Source: Clostridiales bacterium (GTDB taxonomy: Bacteria > Acidobacteriota > Aminicenantia > Aminicenantales > UBA8522). Taken from it: a stretch of DNA of 51,174 nucleotides. The translations under genes and the position numbers were made by a program. Numbering within the stretch: position 1 is the stretch's first letter; every line of letters starts with the position of its first letter. Location of the stretch: the NCBI GenBank assembly GCA_029907205.1, contig JARYMI010000025.1, positions 1 to 51,174 on the forward strand. The letters run 5' to 3'. Of this stretch, positions 16,293 to 25,230 are shown piece after piece. The notes beneath the pieces were generated by a model, which ran no database searches, had not been told where the DNA came from, and saw only the letters and a list, made by a program, of their open reading frames with translations.

Positions 16293-18446
16293 ATGAGAAT
16301 AAAGCCCTGGCTGGTCATCATTATAGCCTTATCTTTATGGGGATGCGTGAGCTTCGGCCAGCATTACTACAAGCTCGGAAGCCAAGCCGAGATGAACAAA
16401 GAATGGGATGAGGCCATTCGGTATTATGAACAGGCCCTTCAAGAGAATCCCCGTGTATACGCCTTCAAACTGGCCCTGGCGAGAGCCAGGTTTTCGGCAA
16501 GCCTCTCTCAACTCCAGGAAGCGCGAAGACTTGTTGCCCAGGGCGACAAGGATGGAGCTTTTAAGGCTTACGAGAAAGCCCTCGCCTACGACCCCCGGAA
16601 CAGGGCCATCGCCGAGGAGATGAGGCGCTTCCTCCAAAAGCCGGTTCTGAGTGAGGAACCTGAGCCGGTGAAATTGGAACACCCGGTGAAACTCAACGTC
16701 AGCCGGGAAAAAATCGAGCTCAAATTCATAGAAGCCAGCCTGCGATCGATCTTCCAGGCGCTGGCCAAGCATGCCCGGGTGAACATCATCTTCGACGAGC
16801 TGTTTAGGGACATGCCTATTACGATTGACCTCTCCGGAAAGGAATTCGAGGAGGCGATCAGTTACCTCTGCCTGGCCAGCAAGAACTTCTACCGGGTTAT
16901 TGACGAGAGAACTGTGATCATCGTGCCCGACCAGCCCGTTAAGAGGCTCCAGTACGAGCAGAACGCCATCAAGGTTTTTTATCTTTCCAACCTGAATGCC
17001 CAGGATATCTTTGCTGCCTTGACGCAGATGCTGCGGACCCAGTACCGGGCTCCCAATATTTTTGTCGAGAAAAACCTCAACACGATCACCATCAGGGACA
17101 CGCCGGCTAACCTCGAGCTCGCCGCCGACCTGATCAGAAAATGGGACAAGCCTAAGGGGGAGGTCATCATCGACCTGGAGATCATGGAAGTCTCCCGGCA
17201 AAAATTGCGGCAGATCGGGTTGGACCTCGATCAGGCTTTGTTTGGGCTCCGCTACGCCGGCCCTGGCGCCACCGCGGATGAGGGGTGGTACAATTTGGGA
17301 GAAATTGACCTTGGCGCCGGCTCAAGCTATCAGATTTCTCTCCCTTCCGCCCTGATCCGGTTCTTAGAATCTGATGTTGACACCAAGATCCTGGCTCAGC
17401 CGAGGCTGAGAGGCGTCGCCGACGAAGAGATCACGACCATGGTTGGGCAGAGGGTCCCTATTCCCCAGACGACCTTCACGCCGATCGCGGCTGGAGGAGT
17501 CAGTCAGCAGCCTGTGACCTCGTTTACTTTCGAGGAGGTCGGCCTGGACATAAAAATGAAGCCGAAGATCCACCTGGAGAAAGAAGTCACGCTGGAGGTT
17601 GAATTGAAAATCAGGTCGCTTGCCGGCACAGGCTATGCCAACATCCCCATCATCTCCACAAGGGAAATAAAGAACACGATCCGCCTGAGAGACGGAGAGA
17701 CAAACCTTCTGGCCGGTTTGCTCAGGGACGAGGAGAGAAAGACGCTGAGAGGTATTGCCGGCTTGAAGAGCATCCCTGTCCTGGGCCACCTGTTTGCAGC
17801 AACTGACCAGACCATCGAGCAGTCGGACGTGATCCTGACCATCACGCCCTACATCATCCGGACGGTTCCCCGGACGGCGGCAGACGATAGGCCTGTCTGG
17901 ATCCAGCTTGAAGGCGTTTCCAGCCCGGCAAGAGCAGAGAGAGGATTGGAAGAAACAATGGCCTTGACAGCAGAAGAAATAATGAGAAGAGCTGGAGAGG
18001 AAGAAGAGATACCTGAAGCGAGGCGGGAAGCAGCAGGAGACAACATCGTCTCTCTCGACCCGGCCAACCTGGAGATTCCTCAGGGCCGGGAATTCCGCGT
18101 CAGCATCAACATCAGGAGCCAGCAGGAGATTGGCCATTTCTCCCTGAACCTGAGCTTCAACCCTCAAATCATCAAACTCAGGGATGTTATCGAGGGAGGG
18201 TTTGTGAGGCAGCTGGGGGATAAGGTCCCGTTCTTAAAGAGCATTGCCGAAGGGAGCTGCACGCTGGGCTTTTCCAGCCCTCAGCCGAGCCGCGGGTTCA
18301 AGGGTGGGGGAAACCTGGCCATCCTTGTGTTTGATGCAGCGAGCCAGGGCGAGACGAGGATTTCTTTGGCGGGAATCACCGCTAACGCTCCGACGGGAAC
18401 TTCTCTCGCTTTCACGAGCCGAGAATCGCAGGTAGCAGTCCGGTAG
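16293..18446 (+). CDS. gspD: outer-membrane secretin (GspD/PilQ-type) with TPR and cohesin domains
   Basis: About 717 residues. A hydrophobic N-terminus with a lipobox-like LWGC is followed by TPR repeats (about 25-110), N0/N1 secretin domains (about 135-290), and the secretin barrel (about 290-535: VGQRVPIPQ, IRLRDGETNLLAGLL, PVLGHLF, VILTITPYI). After a charged linker, a cohesin-like beta-sandwich (about 590-718) begins VSLDPANLEIPQGREF. Cohesin domains bind dockerins in cellulosomes; on secretins of this type the role is unknown. The overlapping ATG at 16287 sits only 1 nt after AGGAG, so the ATG at 16293 (7-nt spacing) is preferred. Last gene of the operon. Confidence 0.92.
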   Translation: MRIKPWLVIIIALSLWGCVSFGQHYYKLGSQAEMNKEWDEAIRYYEQALQENPRVYAFKLALARARFSASLSQLQEARRLVAQGDKDGAFKAYEKALAYDPRNRAIAEEMRRFLQKPVLSEEPEPVKLEHPVKLNVSREKIELKFIEASLRSIFQALAKHARVNIIFDELFRDMPITIDLSGKEFEEAISYLCLASKNFYRVIDERTVIIVPDQPVKRLQYEQNAIKVFYLSNLNAQDIFAALTQMLRTQYRAPNIFVEKNLNTITIRDTPANLELAADLIRKWDKPKGEVIIDLEIMEVSRQKLRQIGLDLDQALFGLRYAGPGATADEGWYNLGEIDLGAGSSYQISLPSALIRFLESDVDTKILAQPRLRGVADEEITTMVGQRVPIPQTTFTPIAAGGVSQQPVTSFTFEEVGLDIKMKPKIHLEKEVTLEVELKIRSLAGTGYANIPIISTREIKNTIRLRDGETNLLAGLLRDEERKTLRGIAGLKSIPVLGHLFAATDQTIEQSDVILTITPYIIRTVPRTAADDRPVWIQLEGVSSPARAERGLEETMALTAEEIMRRAGEEEEIPEARREAAGDNIVSLDPANLEIPQGREFRVSINIRSQQEIGHFSLNLSFNPQIIKLRDVIEGGFVRQLGDKVPFLKSIAEGSCTLGFSSPQPSRGFKGGGNLAILVFDAASQGETRISLAGITANAPTGTSLAFTSRESQVAVR

Positions 18447-18525
18447 ATTTAACCGTCTTAACTTAAAGAATTGGCCCCCTGAAACCCAATTTCCGTCGAA
18501 CGGACACCCTGCCGACGAGTTGACG

Positions 18526-18554
18526 TTGACTCGCCGGCTGACTTATTTTATCTT
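18526..18554 (+). promoter_or_regulatory. leaderless promoter of the THEP1-MoaD-AOR operon
   Basis: TTGACT (18526-18531), a 17-bp spacer and TATCTT (18549-18554), ending exactly 6 nt before the ATG at 18561. There is no Shine-Dalgarno sequence in front of that ATG. Confidence 0.6.
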
Positions 18555-18560
18555 TGGACC

Positions 18561-19136
18561 ATGATCCTGGTGCTGACAGGTCCGGTTCATTCGGGTAAAA
18601 CGAGCCTGCTCAAGAACCTTGTCAAGGAACTAAAAAGACGCGGCGTCCGAGCGGATGGCTTCTTGAGCTTGGTTGCTCTCAAGAAAGGGGAAACAGCCAG
18701 GTATGACCTTTTTGACCTTAAAACAGAAAAGGCGATTCCGTTTCTCAGGAAGACGGGAAAGAAAACCTGGTCAAAGATTGGTCCTTATTTTATCATTCCT
18801 CGGGCCCTGAACAGAGCGAAACAAAAAATTCTTGGTTGTGACCGAAAAAATTTCCTTATCGTCGACGAAGTGGGGCCGCTCGAAATCCGCGGAGAAGGAC
18901 TTTGGCCGGCTCTTTCCCTGGCGCTAAAAAAGCCGTCGCTTGGGCTTCTCCTCGTCGCGAGGCATTCCGTCCTCCCTGATGTTCTTGCTTTGATCGGTCC
19001 AAATCGGGTTAGCATCGTTGATATAAATCAAAACAGAAGCCTGTCCTCACTCCTGAGAACAATCATCGATTGGACCCGGAATAGCAGAGAGACCCGGGAA
19101 AGAACTCAAAAGGAAGCCCCAAGGCCATGCACATAA
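18561..19136 (+). CDS. THEP1-family P-loop nucleoside-triphosphatase
   Basis: A 191-residue P-loop protein: Walker A GPVHSGKTSL at residues 6-15 and Walker B FLIVDEVGPLEI near 95-106, the signature pair of the THEP1/NTPase_1 family. Characterised members hydrolyse nucleoside triphosphates slowly; the cellular role is unsettled. Here it is first in an operon with MoaD and a tungsten/molybdenum oxidoreductase, so a role in cofactor or nucleotide handling for pterin maturation is possible. MobB, another P-loop protein of this pathway, was considered, but the DEVGPLE motif fits THEP1 better. Its stop overlaps the MoaD start by 10 nt. Confidence 0.82.
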   Translation: MILVLTGPVHSGKTSLLKNLVKELKRRGVRADGFLSLVALKKGETARYDLFDLKTEKAIPFLRKTGKKTWSKIGPYFIIPRALNRAKQKILGCDRKNFLIVDEVGPLEIRGEGLWPALSLALKKPSLGLLLVARHSVLPDVLALIGPNRVSIVDINQNRSLSSLLRTIIDWTRNSRETRERTQKEAPRPCT

Positions 19137-19405
19137 AAGTAAAATTCCTCGCCTATTTCCGGGACCTTTTCCAATCGCGAGAGAAAATAATTGCCCTTCC
19201 CGAGGGGGCGCGATTGCGGCAGCTCTTGGGCTCCCTTTGTGACTCTGCTGAGCGTCACAAAGCCGTTTTTGGCAAAGAAGAATCGCTCAGCCCGCATATC
19301 GTCATCATGAAGAACGGGGTACCGGTCCAAAACTCGGGCGGCCTTGACGCCGCGCTCGAAAACGGAGACGTCATTGCGATATTCCCTTTCATCGGCGGAG
19401 GGTAG
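19127..19405 (+). CDS. moaD: MoaD/ThiS-family sulfur carrier
   Basis: A 92-residue ubiquitin-fold protein ending in FIGGG, whose C-terminal Gly-Gly is thiocarboxylated in this family to donate sulfur to molybdopterin. VKFLAYFRDLF at the start and ALENGDVIAIFPF near the end are typical of MoaD. It overlaps THEP1 by 10 nt and is followed 4 nt later by the AOR gene, a common pairing, so it probably serves the tungstopterin cofactor of that enzyme. A ThiS-like role is less likely in this context. Confidence 0.9.
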   Translation: MHIKVKFLAYFRDLFQSREKIIALPEGARLRQLLGSLCDSAERHKAVFGKEESLSPHIVIMKNGVPVQNSGGLDAALENGDVIAIFPFIGGG

Positions 19406-19409
19406 CCGT

Positions 19410-21248
19410 TTGAGTGCTTTCCCCAGCGGATACCACGGAAAGGTCCTGGAGGTTGACCTTTCCAGAGGCAGGATTGAGCGCGTTCCGCTCGATGCCTCTG
19501 ACGTTCATGATTATCTGGGAGGACGGGGGTTGGCTGCCAGGATTTTTTACGACAGGATTGACCCGGCCTGTGACCCCCTGAGTCCGGACAATGTCCTCGT
19601 TATCGCCACGTCGCCTCTCTTAGGGACAAACGCCCCCACAGCCGGCCGCGGCCACATGGTTTTTAAATCGCCGCTCACAGGAATGATCGGAAGCTCGAAC
19701 TGCGGCGGGACCTGGGCGCCGGCCTTCAAAGCCTCGGGTTACGATGTCCTCGTTATCCGGGGCAAAGCCGCTGCGCCTGTCGTCCTCGAGATCACGCCAG
19801 AGCAAGCGGAGATTCTCCCAGCCGGCGACCTCTGGGGCCTCGATGTCCATCATACAGTCAGTGCCTTGGCCGAGGGCCAGGCCGCCGGCTTGCGGAGACG
19901 CGTCCTCTGCATAGGGCCGGCCGGGGAGAACAAGGTCCGGTTTGCGGCGGTCATGAATGACAAGAACAGAGCGTATGGCCGCAGCGGCGCGGGAGCCGTC
20001 TGGGGGAGCAAAAACCTGAAAGCCGTCCGGGTCAGCGGCCGGGAAAAAACTGAAATCAAGGATAAAGAAAAATACCGTTCGGGAGCTGAGCAGGCCTATT
20101 ACCTTTTAAAGCAGGCTCCGGCAACTAAACGGTTGCTCAAGGAGTTAGGGACGCTTGGCCTCGTCGAGCTCATCGACTTGATCGACATGCTGCCTCACCG
20201 CAACTTCCAGGATAACCTCCACCTGGATGAAGATGTGGAAAGGATCTCAGGAGAGACGCTCGCCAAAAAGCTGCTGGAGAGAGCGGCCGGCTGCTATCTC
20301 TGCCCGATTGCTTGCCAGCGGCACACGCGCGTGAGCGACAAAAGAGGGGAAGGGCCCGAGTATGAGACGACAGTGATGATGGGCCCGGATTGCGCGATTT
20401 ATGACCTGGAGGCCATCGCCCTGGCGAATTATGCCTGCAACGAGCTCGGGCTGGATACGATTTCTTTCGGCGGGACCCTGGCCTGCGTCATGGAGCTCTA
20501 TGAAAAGGGAATCTTGACGGCCAAGGATACTGATGGTCTTGACCTTCATTTTGGCAACAGCCGGATTCTGGAGGAGATGGTGCGGCGCACCGCAGGTCGC
20601 CAGGGCTTTGGCGATCTTATGGCCGAAGGCTCGTTTCGTCTGGCCAGCGCTTTCTCGCATCCCGAGCTTTCGATGACCGTCAAGAAGCAGGAAATCCCCG
20701 CTTACGAGCCGCGCGCCTCTTTCACTCAGGCGCTCGGCTACATGACCTCGCCCACGGGCGCCTGCCACCTTAAAGGCGGGTACGCCGTTTCGCTGGCCTT
20801 TTTCGGCGGGGCTAAAGAGATTCCCCGGTTCAGCCTTCTTCAGTCGCCGATGAGCATCCGCAACATGCACAACCTCGGCATTCTTCAGGACAGCCTGGGC
20901 GTTTGCCGGTTTACCGGGTTCGCTTTTTCCCTTGACCCTTGGGCGCGGATGGCGAGCGGTGTCACCGGGCTCGATTTTTCCACGGCCGTTCTCGAAGAGG
21001 TGGCCAATCGTGTGGCTGCGCTCGAAAGGCTTTTCAACATCGATGCCGGGATGACGGCGGCTGACGACACTCTGCCTGAACGGTTCAGCCGAGAGCCGAT
21101 TGTTGTCGCGGGCGAGGAGCGGGTCATTCCTCCCGAGGCGATCGACCGGTTGCGCAGCGACTATTACCGAGCCCGGGGCTGGGATGAAGAGGGAAGACCA
21201 GCTCCAGGGTTAATTGAGTCTTTGAGAATCAGGAGGCGCCAGCCATGA
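19410..21248 (+). CDS. tungsten-containing aldehyde:ferredoxin oxidoreductase
   Basis: Oxidises aldehydes to carboxylic acids with reduction of ferredoxin, using a bis-tungstopterin and one [4Fe-4S] cluster. 612 residues from TTG 19410. N-terminal GGRGLAARIFYD and the GSSNCGGTWAPAFKASGYD pterin-binding stretch are typical. Cluster ligands are C295, C298, C302 and C499, matching the C-x2-C-x3-C ... C pattern of the Pyrococcus enzyme. The TTG start is chosen because GGAGGG lies 6 nt upstream; a longer reading frame from 19344 would overlap moaD and lacks a ribosome site. Physiological aldehyde unknown; neighbours suggest products of aldol cleavage or alcohol oxidation. Confidence 0.94.
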   Translation: MSAFPSGYHGKVLEVDLSRGRIERVPLDASDVHDYLGGRGLAARIFYDRIDPACDPLSPDNVLVIATSPLLGTNAPTAGRGHMVFKSPLTGMIGSSNCGGTWAPAFKASGYDVLVIRGKAAAPVVLEITPEQAEILPAGDLWGLDVHHTVSALAEGQAAGLRRRVLCIGPAGENKVRFAAVMNDKNRAYGRSGAGAVWGSKNLKAVRVSGREKTEIKDKEKYRSGAEQAYYLLKQAPATKRLLKELGTLGLVELIDLIDMLPHRNFQDNLHLDEDVERISGETLAKKLLERAAGCYLCPIACQRHTRVSDKRGEGPEYETTVMMGPDCAIYDLEAIALANYACNELGLDTISFGGTLACVMELYEKGILTAKDTDGLDLHFGNSRILEEMVRRTAGRQGFGDLMAEGSFRLASAFSHPELSMTVKKQEIPAYEPRASFTQALGYMTSPTGACHLKGGYAVSLAFFGGAKEIPRFSLLQSPMSIRNMHNLGILQDSLGVCRFTGFAFSLDPWARMASGVTGLDFSTAVLEEVANRVAALERLFNIDAGMTAADDTLPERFSREPIVVAGEERVIPPEAIDRLRSDYYRARGWDEEGRPAPGLIESLRIRRRQP

Positions 21249-22564
21249 GCAAAAAAACCTGGAAGACGAGCGAGGATGTCCTGCGGCTCTTCCACGCCGT
21301 CGGCCGGGCCTCGCTTCTCCACGACATCCAAGACAGTCACAGCGGAAACATGGCTATCCGGCACAGGGATGAAGCCGGGAACGAGTGGATCGTTATCACG
21401 GCCACAGGTTCTCAGAAAGGGGACCTCGACTCAAGCCAGATCTGTTTTCTCTCACCTACAGAGACAGACTTTGGCTACTACAAAGCCTCCTCGGAAACCG
21501 ACATCCACGCCCGGATTCTGAGCCTCGAAGGCGTGGCCGCTTCCATCCATGCCCACACCAAGGACCTGACCATCGTCACCCTCGACGACGAGGACAAGCC
21601 GAACCAGCCGGCGCCGTTTATTCCGGTCGATCCCCTCGGCTATTATTACCTGGGCGTCGTGCCCGTGGATTGGGTTGAGGTGCCGAGCGGATCGGCCGAG
21701 ATGGCCAGGATCATTCCTGACCGGCTGGCCCGTCATCCGGCTGCAGTTATTCAGACTCATGGGACATTCACCTGCGGCCGGACGCTCACGGAAGCTTTTT
21801 TTCTGGCCTGCATCGCCAACAATGCCGGTTATGTTGTCAGGCTTCTCCGCCGAGTTGGCGTTGACGTGGACAAGCTGCGCCGCATGATCGATTCCGGGCC
21901 GGATTCCTTTTTCGCCTACGAGCCGCCGGCTTACACGATCAACGATGACGAGGCTTGCGATTTTCTGGAGGAAAAAGAAATCCTGCGCGAGTTTCGCAAA
22001 ACAGGAGCGAGAATCTTCGAGTCCCGCCTCTCGCCCTTCCATACGGGATCGATATCGGTCCGCGGGGTGAACAGCCTGCTCTACGCCCCCAAGGGGTCCA
22101 TGCCCTACGAAATCGGCGGGCCTCTCCTTGAGGTTCCGTTGGAGACGAGAGACGCAGATTCGGCAGAGCTTCGGCTCCACAAACAGATTTACGCGGCCAG
22201 CGATTTCCAGACAATCATCCACTGCTTCGTTCCAGAGGCAGAGGCTCATTCACACTGGGAATTGCCAGGACACGAGGGACCGGTGAGCCGGGTCGTGCCG
22301 ATCGACGCCGAAGGAAGTTTTCTTTATCTTGTCATCCCTGTGGTTCCTGCCCGGACCGGGTTGGATGAGCTTGTCCGGTTGCTTCATGATTACAAAGTTG
22401 TCGTCGTCAGGGGCGGAGGCGCCTGGGCTGTCGGCCATCAGTCGCTTTCTGAAGCCCTCCATCATCTCTCTTCCCTCAGGGAAATCTGCCTCTATCGTTT
22501 CGGCGCCTTTGAGCTCGGCCTCGACTTCAGGAGCATGGAACCGGAGAAGGCCAAGCGATGGTGA
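21245..22564 (+). CDS. tandem class II aldolase/adducin-domain protein
   Basis: A 439-residue protein with two class II aldolase/adducin folds. The first (1-220) has a complete site: acidic E84 in SSETDIHARI, zinc ligands H102 and H104 in IHAHTKD, and H172 in THGTF, as in fuculose-1-phosphate aldolase. The second (about 240-430) keeps the glutamate (SAELRLHKQIYAA) and one histidine (IIHCF), but the other ligands are lost (the third position reads RGGGAW), so it is probably structural or regulatory. Family members cleave or epimerise sugar phosphates. It overlaps AOR by 4 nt and lutC by 7 nt, so its aldehyde product could pass to AOR. The substrate cannot be told. Confidence 0.82.
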   Translation: MSKKTWKTSEDVLRLFHAVGRASLLHDIQDSHSGNMAIRHRDEAGNEWIVITATGSQKGDLDSSQICFLSPTETDFGYYKASSETDIHARILSLEGVAASIHAHTKDLTIVTLDDEDKPNQPAPFIPVDPLGYYYLGVVPVDWVEVPSGSAEMARIIPDRLARHPAAVIQTHGTFTCGRTLTEAFFLACIANNAGYVVRLLRRVGVDVDKLRRMIDSGPDSFFAYEPPAYTINDDEACDFLEEKEILREFRKTGARIFESRLSPFHTGSISVRGVNSLLYAPKGSMPYEIGGPLLEVPLETRDADSAELRLHKQIYAASDFQTIIHCFVPEAEAHSHWELPGHEGPVSRVVPIDAEGSFLYLVIPVVPARTGLDELVRLLHDYKVVVVRGGGAWAVGHQSLSEALHHLSSLREICLYRFGAFELGLDFRSMEPEKAKRW

Positions 22565-23124
22565 GGGCCATTCATCCGGACGGCTTTATCTTAAAGGCCG
22601 AGGCGGCTGGCGCAGAAGTTAAAGAATTCAAAAGCGTCGAAGAAGCCATGGCCTATGTTGCCGGTTTCGCCGCCCAAATCACCTCGGGACGGGTTGTGGT
22701 TTCGCGTGATGTCATCGAGCATTTTAAAGAGGCAGCCGGGCTTTCCTCCTTAACGCCTAAAGATAAAGACGACTGGACGAAAGTCGAGGTCAGCCTGGTC
22801 CGGGCCGACTGCGGCGTCGCTGCAACCGGCACTCTCGTCCACTTTGACAGGGACGATGATGAGCGGCTGGCCTGGACATTCCCCTCGATTTGTTTGTGTC
22901 TTTTGCCGGTCTCGAACATCGTCCCAGAGCTCGATGCCCTTGCCGAGACGATCCGCTGTCATCTTGGCCGCGGAGACCTTCCCTCGCCTCAAGTCTCGCT
23001 CGTCACTGGCCCAAGCCGGACCGCGGACATCGAGGGCGAGCTCTTTCTCGGCGTCCACGGCCCGGGCCGGCTCGTCATCCTGCTTGTCGACGGCTCAATG
23101 TCTCCTTCCGATGAAAAAGATTGA
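22558..23124 (+). CDS. lutC: LutC/YkgG-type LUD-domain protein
   Basis: A 188-residue LUD-domain protein. VEVSLVRADCGVAATGTLV and VTGPSRTADIEGELFLGVHGP are the hallmark segments of LutC/YkgG. With LutA and LutB it forms the iron-sulfur complex that oxidises L-lactate to pyruvate in Bacillus. Its ATG overlaps the aldolase gene, and its end overlaps the LutBA fusion by 14 nt, so the parts are probably made together. GTG 22561 is an equally possible start. Confidence 0.88.
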   Translation: MVRAIHPDGFILKAEAAGAEVKEFKSVEEAMAYVAGFAAQITSGRVVVSRDVIEHFKEAAGLSSLTPKDKDDWTKVEVSLVRADCGVAATGTLVHFDRDDDERLAWTFPSICLCLLPVSNIVPELDALAETIRCHLGRGDLPSPQVSLVTGPSRTADIEGELFLGVHGPGRLVILLVDGSMSPSDEKD

Positions 23125-25198
23125 CCCTCGCATGAAGACCGTCCTGAAGAAATTTGCTGAGAGCTATCTTCAGAAAAGAAAAGCGGCCCTCGCCGGCATG
23201 GATTTTGAAGCCCGGCGTGACGACCTCACCCGGGTCAAGGACGAAACCCTGGAAAACCTTGAAAAATGGCTGGAGCTCTTCGAGACGCAAGCCCGTAAAA
23301 AACGAGCGAGAGTCCACCGGGCTCGGAGCGGCCTCGATGCCAATAAGCTGGTGCTGGAAATATTGAAGCGGAGCCGGGCGAACTATCTTGTCAAGAGCAA
23401 ATCCATGGTCAGTGAAGAGACCGGGCTCAATGCTTTTCTGACAGAGAACGGCATCGAGGTCAGGGAGACAGACCTGGGCGAGTGGATTGTGCAGCTTGCC
23501 TCAGAGACACCCACCCACATGGTTATGCCCGCCATCCATCTTACCCGGGAAGACGTGGCCCTTCTTTTTTCTAAGAAACTGAAAAAAGAAGTGCCTGGCG
23601 ACATTCCTTCTCTCGTTCGGCTGGCCAGGGAGGAGTTGCGCCGGGATATCGGCCGGGCACGCGCCGGCCTTATCGGAGCGAACGCGCTTGTGGCCGAAAG
23701 CGGCTCCGTCATGCTTGTCACAAACGAAGGAAACGGCCGCCTTGTCTCAGCCATGCCGCCTGTGCGCATCGTGCTGGCCAGCATCGAGAAGGTCTTGCCG
23801 AGAGTCGAGGATGCTCTCTTGCTTCTCAAGCTCCTCCCGCCGAACGCCACCGGCCAGGCCATCACAAGCTATGTTTCCTTTCTAACGCCTTCTCCCGAGA
23901 ATCCGCTCGACATCATTCTCCTCGACAATCACCGCTTGGAGATCTTGGCCGAGCCTGTTTTCAGGCAAACCCTCCGCTGCATCAAATGTTCGGCCTGCTT
24001 GAACGTCTGCCCCGTCTACCAGATGGTGGGCGGGAAGAGGTACGGCCACATCTACATGGGCGGCATCGGGACTCTGCTCACAGCCTGGGTGCATGGACTC
24101 AAGGAATCGCGGGAGCTTGAGGACTTCTGCCTCGGCTGCCACCGCTGCGAGTCTTTCTGCGCTGTCAAAATCCCGATCGCCGGCCTGATCATCAGCCTTA
24201 GGGAGCGTCTTAACCAGGAGCTCGGAAAGCCTCTCTTGAAGCGACTGATCTTTGAGAGTGCCACGGCTGAGCGTGCTATTTGGAGGAGACTCTTTTCTGC
24301 GGCGCGCGCGGCAAGGCCGGTCATTGCCGGGGAAGACGACTTCAGCCGCCCGCTGCCCTGGCCTCTCAGGAAGTACGACCGTCATCGAGCCCTCCCAGCG
24401 CCGGCCGGCTTGTCGTTGTCAGAAAGGGTGAAGAAAAACGTCAAGCTTTCCAACATAAACAGGCGAGGGGCGAAGGTCATCGTCTTCGGCGGCTGTCTTG
24501 TCGAGTATTTTTATCCTGAGGCCGGGGAGGCAGCGCTCAGGGTGCTAGCCAAACTTGGTCGTGAGGCCCGGCTGGCCGGGCCTTTTTGCTGCGGTTTTCC
24601 CGCGGCCAACGCCGGCTTCCGAAACGCTGCGTCCAGGGCTTTTGAGGAGGTTTTGGAAGACATTCGGGATGTTGAGCATGTGCTCACTCTCTGCCCGACT
24701 TGCGCCTCTATGCTGAAATATCTGGGGCCGGAGATTCTGGGGACCGGGAGGGCCAAAGGCTTGGCTGAGACTGTGATGCCGCTCAGCCAGTTTATCCTGA
24801 AATCGGCCAGGGCAGAGCTCGAAGCGCTCCTTCATCATGGGTCGGCTGCGTTAGCCGTTACCTATCACGATTCCTGCCATCATAAGCATGTCCTCGGAGC
24901 GGTCAAGGATTCGAGGGAAGCCCTGGAGGTTGCGCTGGGCAAGAAAATCAGGGAAATGGAAGACTCAGATGCCTGCTGCGGGTTTGCCGGTTTTTTTTCG
25001 GTCTCCCACCCCGAGGTTTCTGCTTCTCTCCTCGAAGACAAGCTCGAGTCCATCCGCCGCTCCCAGGCCGATGTCGTCGCTCTGGATTGTCCTGGTTGTC
25101 TTCTTCAGATCAAGGGGGGCTTTAAAGCGAGAAGAGCTGCCCTGTCTGTCAAGCACACGATCGAGGTCGTCGAAGCGCGGCTTGCAGGAAAGCTCTGA
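23111..25198 (+). CDS. LutB-LutA fusion: LUD, 2x[4Fe-4S] and CCG-domain oxidoreductase
   Basis: A 695-residue fusion. N-terminal LUD domain (about 60-275), ferredoxin-type cluster motifs C290-x2-C293-x2-C296-x3-C300 and C340-x2-C343-x2-C346-x3-C350, then two cysteine-rich CCG domains (about 455-690) with GPFCCGFP, CPTCASML, DSCHHKH, CCGFAGFF and CPGCLLQIKGG. In Bacillus LutB (LUD plus clusters) and LutA (CCG pair) are separate subunits; here they are joined, forming with LutC a two-gene lactate or 2-hydroxyacid dehydrogenase. The start at 23111 follows the LutB family; an upstream frame runs inside lutC and is spurious. Last gene of the operon. The hydroxyacid substrate is inferred. Confidence 0.9.
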   Translation: MKKIDPRMKTVLKKFAESYLQKRKAALAGMDFEARRDDLTRVKDETLENLEKWLELFETQARKKRARVHRARSGLDANKLVLEILKRSRANYLVKSKSMVSEETGLNAFLTENGIEVRETDLGEWIVQLASETPTHMVMPAIHLTREDVALLFSKKLKKEVPGDIPSLVRLAREELRRDIGRARAGLIGANALVAESGSVMLVTNEGNGRLVSAMPPVRIVLASIEKVLPRVEDALLLLKLLPPNATGQAITSYVSFLTPSPENPLDIILLDNHRLEILAEPVFRQTLRCIKCSACLNVCPVYQMVGGKRYGHIYMGGIGTLLTAWVHGLKESRELEDFCLGCHRCESFCAVKIPIAGLIISLRERLNQELGKPLLKRLIFESATAERAIWRRLFSAARAARPVIAGEDDFSRPLPWPLRKYDRHRALPAPAGLSLSERVKKNVKLSNINRRGAKVIVFGGCLVEYFYPEAGEAALRVLAKLGREARLAGPFCCGFPAANAGFRNAASRAFEEVLEDIRDVEHVLTLCPTCASMLKYLGPEILGTGRAKGLAETVMPLSQFILKSARAELEALLHHGSAALAVTYHDSCHHKHVLGAVKDSREALEVALGKKIREMEDSDACCGFAGFFSVSHPEVSASLLEDKLESIRRSQADVVALDCPGCLLQIKGGFKARRAALSVKHTIEVVEARLAGKL

Positions 25199-25230
25199 CC
25201 TCGCAACCGCAAATGAGTTCCCCGACGGGT

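Noticed and set aside
19344..19409. Upstream extension of the AOR gene from an ATG at 19344
   Set aside because: It overlaps moaD out of frame, has no ribosome site and is not part of the AOR family; TTG 19410 has GGAGGG at the right distance.
22844..23110. Upstream extension of the LutBA gene
   Set aside because: The extra 89 residues lie inside lutC in another frame and give a Ser/Arg-rich non-family sequence.
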